In this document: positions 12,197 through 21,815 of the stretch, one piece after another
Layout: every line of letters begins with the position of its first letter
Position numbering within the stretch: the stretch's first letter is position 1
Assembly: GCF_002234675.1 (NCBI RefSeq)
Contig: NC_019866.2
Coordinates: 23,861,955 to 23,925,954 of the forward strand
Direction: 5' to 3'
Source: Oryzias latipes
Taxonomy: Eukaryota > Chordata > Actinopteri > Beloniformes > Adrianichthyidae
DNA length: 64,000 bases
The notes under the pieces: generated by a model
The model's input: the letters and a program-made list of their open reading frames with translations, nothing else
Told to the model about the DNA's origin: nothing
Databases searched by the model: none
Position numbers and translations under genes: made by a program

Positions 12197-12743
12197 ACAA
12201 CACCTATATAGTTAGTTCATTAGTTAGTTAGTAGTTATTTGTTACTGTTATTTGTTAATAAAGAATACTGGGATGTAATTATGAATTGTATTTATTTGCC
12301 GCTGGGGGATTTTGTGTTCGGCGGGGAGGGCGGGGGGGTATGACCACGACTCCTGCTGCGTCATCACCGCGGTCAAAAATCCCACACCGTCACAGCTCTG
12401 GTTTATATCTTGTCGGACAAAAAAAAAAGCGACTTCTCCGGTACCGATAGCAGAACCGTTGAGGTCAGATCTTAACAACACTGCGGTCTTGAAGAATGTT
12501 GCCCCGGGGCTCGTTCAATACCGGGGCTCAGTACTCATCCTTAGGAAAGGGGCACGGTGGAGAACAATCACCGAAGCGGTCGCTTTGCATATAGCCAAAG
12601 ACATGGTACCCTTATATACCGTGGAGAAGACGGGGTTTATAAATTTATTTAAAACCTTAGACCCCAGATATGAGCTGTATTGTTAATCCTTTAGAAAATG
12701 GTGTTATTCTCAAGGTGAATGTTTGTCTCCTTTTAGTCTAGAA

Positions 12744-13126
12744 CAGTGTTTTTCAACCTTTTTGGAGCCACGGCACACTTTAACCTTGACAAAAGTCCCG
12801 CGGCACACCAGCATCCAAAGAAAAAAAAAAAGAAACTCATAGTCTGTATTGATGTACAGCCCCTTCGCAATCTCACTTGCATTTTTGTGATAATTGTGGC
12901 AGAAAAAGCTGGAAGTTGCAGCTGTTTTTTTTTCTAAAAGATGTGATAAAAATTAAGTTTTAAAAACTGTTTGATGTGTGTTCGTTGTGATTTCAAGACA
13001 TTTAACATCGAAGACTCATTGTGCGCTGAGACACTGTCACTTTTAACCCAATGCATCATGGGTTAAAAGCCTGACCATCTCCCATGGCACACTAGTGTGC
13101 CGCGGCACACTGGTTGAAAAACACTG
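12744..13126. mobile_element. hAT MITE nested in the hAT relic
   Basis: The ends are CAGTGTTTTTCAACC and GGTTGAAAAACACTG, a perfect inverted pair typical of hAT/Charlie-like MITEs. The flanking 8-mers GTCTAGAA and GTCTAGAC agree at 7 of 8 positions. The sub-terminal parts repeat CGGCACAC-type motifs. It has no coding capacity. Its position inside the larger relic makes it the younger insertion. Confidence 0.9.
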
Positions 13127-13969
13127 GTCTAGACTACAAAGTGTGACATAAAACACAGCTGGGACTTTGATTCCAAGAGTGTGTTCATTTATATATTATT
13201 CATCCCAGAAATGGGGGTTACATTTGTCTTGCGTTTGATTAAATAAAAGCAAAATCTGCTTTAAGTTGTCTGCCGTTTCTACTTATTGCTTTCCTTAAGT
13301 GGGGGTGGTGGCGGTGGGGTGGTGGCGGTGGGGTGGGGGATTGGGTAAAAATCAGAAATCGAATAAGAAAAATAAAATCTGAGATTTTATTTATTTCAAC
13401 GATTGTGTCCAAATGTTTACATGCACAACTAAAAGAAAATAAAATCAGGAATTTTTATTTTTAGGTCATGTCGCCCAGCCCTAATGCTAAACTAAATGTT
13501 ACTACCGTAATAGTTGTCTTGAGCAGCCGACACTCGTGCCATTTTTTCTGTGCAAATAAATGTCGTTTGTTCCTAAAATCCTGTTCATTTGGTTGATGTC
13601 CTTGGCCTGCTTGTGGAGGTGTGCCAGGGTGAGTGCTAAACTTGATAGAGGACGTTCGGATGTAGCTTACATAACACCCTGTGTCATGTTTCAATACCTC
13701 CAAATGGCTCGGCTAAGAATCATAACATAAACAAGGCAGACCATAGTGGAAAATAGTAGTTTCAGTTCTGAAAACCTCCTTTTTTTTCCAGCTCCTTCAT
13801 TTCATGTTGGGCAGTGAACCAATAAAACAGAGAGCATACTGCCACCTGATGTATGGGGAGTAACCATTTGCGTTTAGGACCAGGATCTTTGCAGTCTATG
13901 TAAGCCCCAGACAGAAAAAGGTTGGGCTTGGGGAACAACCATGATCAACATTGATTGATTGGTATTGGT

Positions 13970-14466
13970 GGACCATTGACTGTATATGAGAACTGGACTG
14001 AGTGAGTGTGACGTCACGCATAGAAAAGGACTATTCGCAATGTTGGTACCAGAAATTGTCAATACGCAGTGATCGGTCTTAGTCAAGATTTCTATGGCAA
14101 CCTCTCTCACCAATTAGGTGGGAACCTGTTGAAAGGTCACACCCCTACCATTTGAAAGCGATGTACATGAAATCTGACAATCAAATCCTTTGAATGAGGC
14201 CACATACACATTGGAGGCATCTGATTGGTCAGGATTCGAAGGAATGACTTACACTACAGAAAAATAAAAAGAGGACTTTCAAGAAGATGTTTAAAAGTAT
14301 CAGATCCAGAAGGGTTCTTCTGACCAATAGAATGAGTAACAGCTGTTTATTTCTCTATAGAATTCTGTGGGATTTTGGCTTCTTGGAGCCACTGGCTACT
14401 TCCTGTTTGGAATGCGAGGGGCGGAGGGGTCACTCAATCCAGTTCTTATATACGATCAATGAGGTA
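13970..14466. mobile_element. MITE with ~32-bp imperfect inverted ends
   Basis: The left end reads CATTGACTGTATATGAGAAC and continues TGGACTGAGTGA; the right end, reverse-complemented, reads CATTGATCGTATATAAGAAC and continues similarly. The right-hand 190 bp recurs at about 49,230-49,425 with high similarity, including TTCTTCTGACCAATAGAATG. It has no coding capacity. Confidence 0.7.
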
Positions 14467-16061
14467 GACCCTAAGCTTCTCTGAGACAGCCTGTCATCTA
14501 AGCTTATGTAAACGGTAACGGCGGGGCGACATCTTTAGGGAGGTTTTGGTCCCCAGTCTCTTCGGCTGTGTTTTCTGTCACACGGATGCTCCACGGAGTC
14601 CCCAGCATGTTCCATGTGTCGTGTGAGGTGCCCTGTGTTCCTCACAGCGTCCCAGGGAGTTGTGCTGTAGGAGGTGTCGGTCCCGTGGATCCTGCAGCGC
14701 TGATGCAGTCTGTTCCCCGTCTTTGTTATTTCCGTCACATCAGGCGGCTGGCACGGGCGTGCCAGCGTGGCAGCCCAGACCATCAACGGTCCAAACGGTT
14801 GTGGATCAGGTTTTTTTTTGTTTTCTTCTACAGATCCAGATGATTAAAGTAAAGCCACCAGAAAGAAGTCATGTTGAAAGTTTGCGGGCTGAACAGACAG
14901 ACCGTGTCTGCGACCAAAAGGTGCAGCAGGAACGGCTGAATGCGGCTTTTGTGAAAAAAGCTGCATGTGATGGAGAAATGCAGCGGACACCATCCGTTAT
15001 GTAAGGACAGCTGTGTGTGTGTGTTTGTGTACATGTGTGTACATGAGAGCGCGCCTGTCAACTGTTTATGTGTGCACGCGTGTGGCGTTTTTGTAGCCGT
15101 GCGTGCACCTGTGCAGCTGGGCTCTCCATCTTCTCTCGCGCTGTTTGCTTTTTGGAGGAGGCGTCCAGGTGAATGGTTACCACGGCAGCCAGACCACCAG
15201 TTGCTAGGCAGCACTTCCTGCTCCTTTTTCACAGAGGGAGGGGGCAGGTATTTTGGGAAACACTGGAGTGAAGAGGAGGTGGCAGAGAGGTAGAAACCCA
15301 TGAAGTGAGAGGAAAGAGGCCGATTTGGATTTTGTCAGCGCGTGATACGGCTTGGTTCTGTGCTATTTTCAAAAAAGCCCTCTGCCCCCCCCCCCCCCCA
15401 TAAGCCGCGTTAGTGTCCATGCCATTAGGCTAATGGATCAGCTGGCTGGCAGGTTAGTGTCTCAAAGCTAGTTAGCCTCTTAATCTCAGAGCATACATAC
15501 ACACACAAACACACACACAGCAATTTGTTCCAGGTTTAAGATTAAGGGGTCATATTTTTCAGTCAAAGTTGCTGTGAAATGTTTTTGCATGCTAATCTAA
15601 CCAAAACTGAGCTTTGGGGTCATGTGACACTGTGGCCTCATTAACGTTAATGGTGATGTCCCAAAAGTCACAGCTGTACTTGTCTGTTTTCTCTACGAAG
15701 ATGCACTTTTCCAGTCCGTTCAGCTTAAAATAGATGCATCGTCAGCGTTTTTTCCTTTCAGTTTGTTTCTCAGCAACTTTTAATGGCAGATGTGAGGTCG
15801 ATGCATCATACACAGACCGCTCCGTCAGTTATGTACCATCATGTCCTGTTTAATATTTGTGCTGTCGTACCATTAATTTTGTGTGTGATTAATTCATTAT
15901 AAATTGGAATTAATTTATTTTCAATCTCACGTAATAGTTGCTGTGAAAAGCCTCATTTTGAGGTATTTTCATCTAGATTTGTATGTATGTTGATCAGTAA
16001 AGGTCAACATACAATTTAAAAAGTGACTTAGTGAAGATTTCATTATTGACATTTGAGAATA

Positions 16062-17100
16062 AAACGACTGGGCACATTTGGTTTGTTTAAAGGGAACCAT
16101 AGCTTGTTTCCCCCCAATATTCTGAAACAAATATTCAGTCTGAATAGACCAAAGCGGACCCTGGTCCGGGACCAGGACCCATCGTCTCAGGTGGTCTCAG
16201 TTTCGTTTCAAATTGGACTGCGCTTCGGTTTGCTCCCTCAGTCTGAAAAGGCACCATGCTTGGAGCATAACAACAACAAAACGGCCAACGTAGAGTTGCT
16301 TTGCCCTGCCCTCATAATTCCTGGCCAATGACTAAAGAGATCTTTAGTCAGGTGGTCAGGATAGTCCGCCGGACGGCAGACTGAATACAGACCAAACACA
16401 AGGTTCAAGACTCGGTCCGGATCAAATGATTTTGTTGGACTGAAAGAATCGTATAGTCTGAATACTGGAAATACATATTTTTATGTACAGACAATAAAAA
16501 ATTATAATTCTAAATGTCTTTACCAAGATCAGGTACAACACTTTTTACTTAAGTAAGGCGGAGGCGTGCTGCAAGGCCGTTCCTGAGGAGGCGACAGCTA
16601 AGAAGGTACACTAATAAGTGTTAATGACCTGTAGACTGTCAGAAAAAACGATGTTAGAAGGAATATGTATCACATTAAGAGTTGTTTTATTGAGCCTGCA
16701 TTCAACAGACCAGATTTCAATGAGTTGCTGTGTCTCATCGTTGCTCCACTACTTTTTCACATCACATGACGACTGGCTACGGTGGTGAAATTTAGGTTGT
16801 GTTCAGACGGGACACATTTGGTCCGCATAAAGTGAACCAGAGTTTGTTTCCCCTAATAATCCAGAACAAATTTCCAGCCTGAATGAACCCTAGGGTTCGG
16901 GACCTGGACCTGCTCTCTGACCCATCTTTTAAGGTGATCTCTGTTCGTTTCCAAGCTTCGGTTCGCTCTGAGATCCCTCAGTCTGAATACAATCCGTCCT
17001 CAGAGCAGAGCAACTGAACCAAAACGGCCACCGTAGCCGACGTAAACAGAGTAGGAATGTAGCAACAAATGGACAGAAAAAAGCGTCTGACTGTTTATTT
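16062..17100. repeat. Two ~280-bp related copies in direct orientation
   Basis: 16,062-16,350 and 16,800-17,100 share a series of blocks: GGGCACATTTGGT/GGGACACATTTGGT, CTTGTTTCCCC/GTTTGTTTCCCC, CAGTCTGAATAGACC/CAGCCTGAATGAACC, and TCGGTTTGCTCCCTCAGTCTGAA/TCGGTTCGCTCTGAG...CTCAGTCTGAA. They look like two fragments of one dispersed element inserted in the hdac5 first intron. The intervening 450 bp shows no gene. Confidence 0.6.
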
Positions 17101-17344
17101 ATCAGAGCTGAAAACGCTTTGTACATGCTTTCTTATCTTGAGGAACAATTGACTGATCCACTGACTGATCAGTAGGTAGAGGCTGGTCCCCATGTTATCC
17201 TACCTTTCAATGTAACTATTGTCAGGCCCTGTTATTCTGTTACAATACAGCTATGTCACCATACTGTTTGTTTCTCTGATGTGCCAACATCATCTTATTA
17301 TACCCACTCACATGCTCGCCTTCCAAGGTTAACCCAAGGCTAGC

Positions 17345-17560
17345 CTTAGCGAATCACCTGCCTCCACCTGTGCCTCTCCTCCTCACTCACTCTAACCGCC
17401 CTCATGTCCTCCATCACTATACCCGTGAACCTCCTCTTTGGTCTTTTTTTTAGGCCTCTATCCTGGTAGCTCCGACCTCAGCATCCTTTTACCGACATCA
17501 TCACTGTTCCTCCTGTCAACGTGTCCAAACCGTCTCCATCTGCTTCCCTGCATTTATGTC
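17345..17560 (-). pseudogene. LINE 3'-end fragment
   Basis: The minus strand translates to pieces such as RRFGHVDRRN and RPKRRFTGIVMEDM, separated by a stop. This resembles the C-terminal end of the reverse transcriptase ORF of RTE/jockey-type LINEs (FGHV...GRPK.RF..V..ED). It is a short, dead 5'-truncated copy. Confidence 0.6.
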
Positions 17561-17999
17561 CCGACCATCTACCGTTCGTCTGATGGATTCGTTCCTAAAC
17601 CTGTCCATCCTGGTCTCTCTGCTCCGTCTGCGTGTTTAGCAGGTTCGGTGTCAGCAAGCTTCAGGCAGTCCGTTTCGTCTCTAAGCATTCACTTTTATCA
17701 TGACAAAAGGAGGCTCTGGCCACGCCTCATTTGACAGCAGCATGCAGGAATAGATTAGGAGGAAACTGAACAGCATCGGGCCCCTGAGGTGCTCCAGAGG
17801 TACTGACCATGTCCTCAGGCACAATTCTTCAGCCTAACCAAGTGTTTCCTGTTGTCAAGGAGTCGTATCTAATATGTTCTGGGGACTCTGTATGGAAAGG
17901 TTTTGTTTGAACACTTGTATTTGGGGATGATGATGGATCTTTTTGAAAAACCTTTGAGTGAGAAAGATGATGATGTTGAGGCTGAAGAAGATGGTGGTT

Positions 18000-18150
18000 C
18001 TGATTGAACATCTGTAACTGATGGAGCTGAACATCTGTAAGTATCAACGATGATGCAGTGGAACATCTGTAACTATGGATGATGACGAAGGAGGTTGAAC
18101 ACCTGTAACTGAAGATGATGATGATGATGATGAAGAAGATGAGCATCTTT
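18000..18150 (+). repeat. Degenerate GAACATCTGTAACTG/GAT repeats
   Basis: Four spaced copies of GAACATCTGTAA or a close variant lie at about 18,005-18,112, interleaved with GATGATGA tracts, ending in a pure (GAT)n run. It is tandem, non-coding sequence in the first hdac5 intron. Confidence 0.7.
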
Positions 18151-19721
18151 TATTTCCTCTACTTTGAAAATTTAATCTATTTTATGGACATCCTGGTCAT
18201 CACAATCACCACAGAAACAGCAGATGTTTCTTAAAAAACTGCTTACAAGGTCAGCACTAAAAATAAATAAATGCCCAAAGACAACATGGGGGGGGGGGGG
18301 GGTCAGCAGGTCAGGGGGGTCTGATGATGAGCTGATAGGATAACAGGCCAACAGCTCTGAAGTTGAACTTCCATCCGTGGATTACTAGGGCTTGGTGTCA
18401 AAATTGGATGATATCCTTTTTGTTATTCTTTACTCTCTGTTACATTACATTATAATGGAGGAGCTTAACAGTAGCCTTATATTCTTTTTTGTAAATAATT
18501 AACATTATAATCCACTTAGAAGCTCAAAACATTGATGTGGCATGATATAGGCCCTTTAACACTTTTTCCATGTGACATTGATGGTCAAAAGAACTGCAGA
18601 TATGAAGAATTGTTCACCTTTTTTTTTTAACGCCCCTGTTGTCATTACAAGTGACCCCTGTGCCGTTGCTGTGGTGACCCCTGATGGGACATGCCGAAAG
18701 GTGAACAACATATTAAACTCTGATGTCTCCTGACCAGCCAAAACAAAGCTCCAAGCACGTTTGGCATTTTGACTGGAGTCTATTCTGTCAACTTCAGCGC
18801 CCTAAAAAATTGGCAGTTGGGTGAGGCAAAGTAAAGTGAGTTTAGTTGAGTTAATAAAAGCAAAATAGAACAAAAAAAGACTGCATAGATGTTTATTTTA
18901 TGGTGTAAAGTTGGTCCTTTTAACATGGGAGTCACTAAGTGCTTCCTTTTGAAACCAGCCTCCGGTGGTCATTTGCGGAGCTGCAGCCTTTGCCACTTCC
19001 TGGTTGGCTTTATATTTAAGAATGAAAGTTGTGGATCCGTATTTCTCTTCTGTTTGGGTTGGATCAGTGGACCCAATGCACAAAGCACGTGACTGCAGGT
19101 AAATGTCTGTAGCGTGCACGCTCATGGTAAATCTATGCTCAAAGAACACCTGCAAACGTGAGTTATTTTTGAATCAAACTTTATCAGATCTGGTACACAA
19201 AGAACCGCGACAAAACATTCCCTCAACCACAAAGTGACGCATCTGCAGGATCTGCCTGGAGCTCCTGTTTGCAGCTGTGAGCAGTCAGACGGCTTTTTTA
19301 GATTCTGTGCCGCCTCCTCTCCTTTGACCGGGACGTTTTCCAGAGAGAGGAAGAGGAGGTCAGAGGAAGAGGAGGTGTGTGGATTTTTACTGCATTCAGA
19401 CGTAGCAGCAGTTTTAAGAGTGGAGTAGGATGATGCTTGTGACACCTGCTGGTGTCCTGGAAAGTAAGGAATCTGAAAATCTGCAGGAAAATGACTGGAA
19501 GGGTAATTCTAGCCAAGTAAAATCAGTTTTTAATGAAATGGAGAATTAGAAGGTCTCTCAAAGCTTCATGCAGCTGGAGGTCCTTCAGATCTTCGTCCCA
19601 CTGACTAGCTGACAGTCTATAATGCGGTTGTCATGGTTACAGTTATAGTACACAAACGCAGCAGTGTAACTCCAGGGGTGGATGCGTCTGGAATAGAAAT
19701 GCAGAGATGAGTCATCCGCTG

Positions 19722-19722
19722 C

Positions 19723-19766
<44 letters not shown>

Positions 19767-19788
19767 TGCATGCATGCATGCATGCCTA
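19722..19788 (+). repeat. (CA)n followed by (GCAT)n microsatellite
   Basis: An uninterrupted CA run passes directly into ACGCATGCATGCATGCATGC. Both parts are alternating purine-pyrimidine and could adopt Z-DNA. Confidence 0.9.
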
Positions 19789-19811
19789 CACAAAAACACA
19801 CACATATACAT

Positions 19812-19885
19812 CAGAGCGGTTGCTTTGTGTCTCCACCTTCAGACTGGGAGGTTGTAGGTTCAAATCCTTGGTTAGATTATTAAAA
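19812..19885 (+). repeat. tRNA-derived SINE head
   Basis: Contains a B-box-like GGTTCAAATCC at 19,857-19,867 preceded by GCGGTTGC...CCACCTTCAGACTGGGAGGTTGTA. It is too diverged and lacks the acceptor-stem pairing of a functional tRNA gene. Confidence 0.5.
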
Positions 19886-20016
19886 ATCTGGTTTTCGTTT
19901 TCGGCCGTGACTGCAGCTCAATGCTTCCCCCCAAGACACACCCGGGTCTGTGACAACTCGACCCGAACGCACACAAATGCATGCATGCACACCTGTTTGA
20001 CGTGTGGGACACTGTT

Positions 20017-20428
20017 TTAAAGTCTCACTCTGATCAGCTTTTGATCTGTTTTTCAAAGTGTTTGTTTTTTTTAAATTATGATGATGATGTATTTAGCCAA
20101 AATAAAAAAAAAAAAAACAGTTTTTGTTTTGGGTTTTTAGGACATAGTTTGTGCAGAGCCGCAGGAGTTTAACAGAAATTCACCTCTGAGTCGTGGAGCG
20201 TCCAGTTCTGATCCAGATTCCAGCTCAGACGAGGAAAAACAAACACGTTCATGGATCTGTTTGTCTGCAGGCGGATGCATCAGAATGGAGCGGAGCAGGG
20301 AGCTTATGGTTTCCAACAGCCTTTTCTTATTCTGCTCACAATGATTTGAATAAAGAAAAACTCGAAACCAGAATGTTTCTACATCATCAGGAAAATGCCA
20401 CAAGAAGACGTTAAAAACATGGGCTTAA
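20017..20428 (+). mobile_element. TTAA-flanked MITE copy, 3'-shortened
   Basis: Begins TTAAAGTCTCACTCTGATC, includes the GGACATAGTTTGTGCAGAGC and ACGTTCATGGATCTGTTTGT blocks of the family, and ends near a TTAA at 20,425-20,428. The terminal inverted repeat on the right is lost. Confidence 0.65.
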
Positions 20429-20839
20429 TGCTGTGTGTGTTTGAGACGATGACATGTTTGACCATCAGGTAAACTGAATTCTGGATGTGGTTCTGACAGT
20501 CTGGACTTGAAGTTGTTGGATGTTTGACGGTCGTCTTCTCAGGGAGGTTCAGAAGTGTCGGTTCTCCTTGGTTCTGCGTCAAACCCTCCCCGTGGAACAT
20601 CTGTCAGCCCTGCTCCTCCAGACCCTGTCTTCCGGGTTTTGATTGGACCAGGTGTGTATGTTAGTGTTTGTTCTGGTGAGTCTCGGCAGACCCATGGCAT
20701 TCGTGGAGCCCCGCCCACTCCGCTTGGATTGGTAGAGGATCTTGTAGAGATGCGGGGCAGAAAACCCTCCGCCCCCACGTCTCAGTCACACCCCAGCGCT
20801 GCAGGGTTTTTGTGTGCTCGCTGTGTCTCTCTCTCTCTC

Positions 20840-21700
20840 TCTTCCCTGGTCTATTTTTGTCTTTGGCTCCTCCCCCTCACTAACGAGCTATTTTAAAATT
20901 CAACCCCCGCATCCCCACAATGCCACAGCAGCCAAGAAGTAAAAGAGTACGTCTTCTGACACTCTGAAATCAGAAGGTTTGTTGTCGGCGTCCCTCCTCC
21001 CTCCCTCCCTGTGCTTCATTCAGCTCCCCCCCCCCGTCAGTGAGGGTGGTGCTGAACCGCCCGCAGCTCCTGGTTGCAGTCGGAGCTTCTCTGTCGGAGC
21101 GGCGGCTGGAGGATGGAGGGCTGTTGCTGAAGTCCCACTCGTCTCCCTCTCCTGTCATTCTCCCAGCTCTTTGTTCTAATTTTGGAAACATGGAACCTCG
21201 GAGAGCGCTCTCCCAAAGCTATTTTCGTCCTTGCTCCTCCTCCTCCTCTCCCCCTTCTCCTCCTCTCCCCCTTGTTTTTCGGGAGAACAGGACTCTCTAG
21301 CTCCGTTTCTTGGTCGCGCGGCAGAGAGTCCGTCTTTGCTGCTGCCGGTTGGGAATTTTTTTTGCTTGTTTGTGGAACTGCAACTTTCCTCCTGCGGCTG
21401 AAGCGGCTTCCTGAACGCACCGCTGCAGGTCCGCCTCTCAGGAGCCAGATTTGTGCCAGGATCAGGGTGATCCATGCTCTTACCTCAGAGAGGACTTCCT
21501 GGAAGCGCGGGATAGGAGGATTTGTCTCAGGTGATGGTGACCGGCGCCAGAGCCTGCGGCTTGGGAGCTGTCACAGCGTTGCAGGCTGCTCAGTCCCAAG
21601 TCGGCGTGATGGGGTCTCTGTGAAGGGGTGCTTCCTGAACTGTAGCAGCGGCTCTTGTCCTGGCACGCGGCTGCAGCCGCCCGTGTCAGGACTGTGCGCC
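20840..21700 (+). promoter_or_regulatory. hdac5: Proximal GC-rich promoter/leader of hdac5
   Basis: This is a CpG-rich, pyrimidine-rich stretch directly upstream of the MLQTIYE start codon. It is preceded by two MEF2-like A/T motifs that deviate from consensus (CTATTTTTGT near 20,849 and CTATTTTAAA near 20,888). The frame of the hdac5 start codon is open upstream to about 21,182 but contains no ATG before 21,701. An independent promoter here would explain the proximal first exon. This is an inference from composition and from the conserved start peptide. Confidence 0.5.
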
Positions 21701-21815
21701 ATGTTGCAGACCATCTATGAGACGGATTCTTGCTTTTCCTCTGCAGACGGCCGCCAGCAGCCTCTGCAGCTCCTGAGTGGCAAACAGGGCTCCAGCGCAG
21801 CCATGCCCATCGCTG
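21701..21815 (+). CDS. hdac5: hdac5 proximal first coding exon (MLQTIYE form)
   Basis: Encodes 38 residues plus one base and ends at CGCTG|GTGAGT. The first seven residues, MLQTIYE, are the same as in the HDAC9 first exon, so this is an old class IIa alternative start. The stretch encoding CFSSA (21,729-21,746) doubles as a strong polypyrimidine tract plus acceptor, TGCTTTTCCTCTGCAG. Transcripts arriving from the distal promoter could enter at 21,747. The ATG has a purine at -3 (GCCATG). Confidence 0.85.

Larger units (their letters stand above)
11397..13483 (+). mobile_element. hAT transposon relic with nested insertions
   Basis: Termini TAGGCCTGGGCGA (left) and the complement of TAGGGCTGGGCGA (right) are inverted. 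They are flanked by 8-bp near-identical direct repeats, ATGCTAAG at 11,389-11,396 and ATGCTAAA at 13,484-13,491, as expected of hAT. Inside, 11,494-11,740 encodes a BED-type zinc finger: WTWYGF, then CNICLKP, then a Ser/Thr-Asn-Leu-x-x-His-Leu segment. 12,560-12,685 encodes the conserved hAT segment ALHIAKDM...VEKTGF...LDPRYEL. The middle of the transposase is missing or replaced by a (ACTC)n tract, so it cannot be active. A second MITE is nested at 12,744-13,126. Confidence 0.85.

Noticed and set aside
11592..12215. Open frames of Ser-Leu-Thr-His repeats
   Set aside because: Generated by the (ACTC)n tract; only the upstream BED-finger part reflects a former hAT transposase.
19857..19867. B-box motifs here and at 10,989, 37,648 and 48,787 as possible tRNA genes
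   Set aside because: The flanking sequence matches SINE bodies and tails, and no acceptor-stem pairing is seen.
20193..20414. Open frames with DASEWSGA-type peptides here and near 59,411-59,593
   Set aside because: They lie in copies of the TTAA-flanked MITE and shift frame between copies, so no coding selection is evident.
21182..21700. In-frame upstream extension of the hdac5 first exon
   Set aside because: The frame is open but contains no ATG before 21,701 and its composition is that of a GC-rich leader; MLQTIYE is the conserved start.
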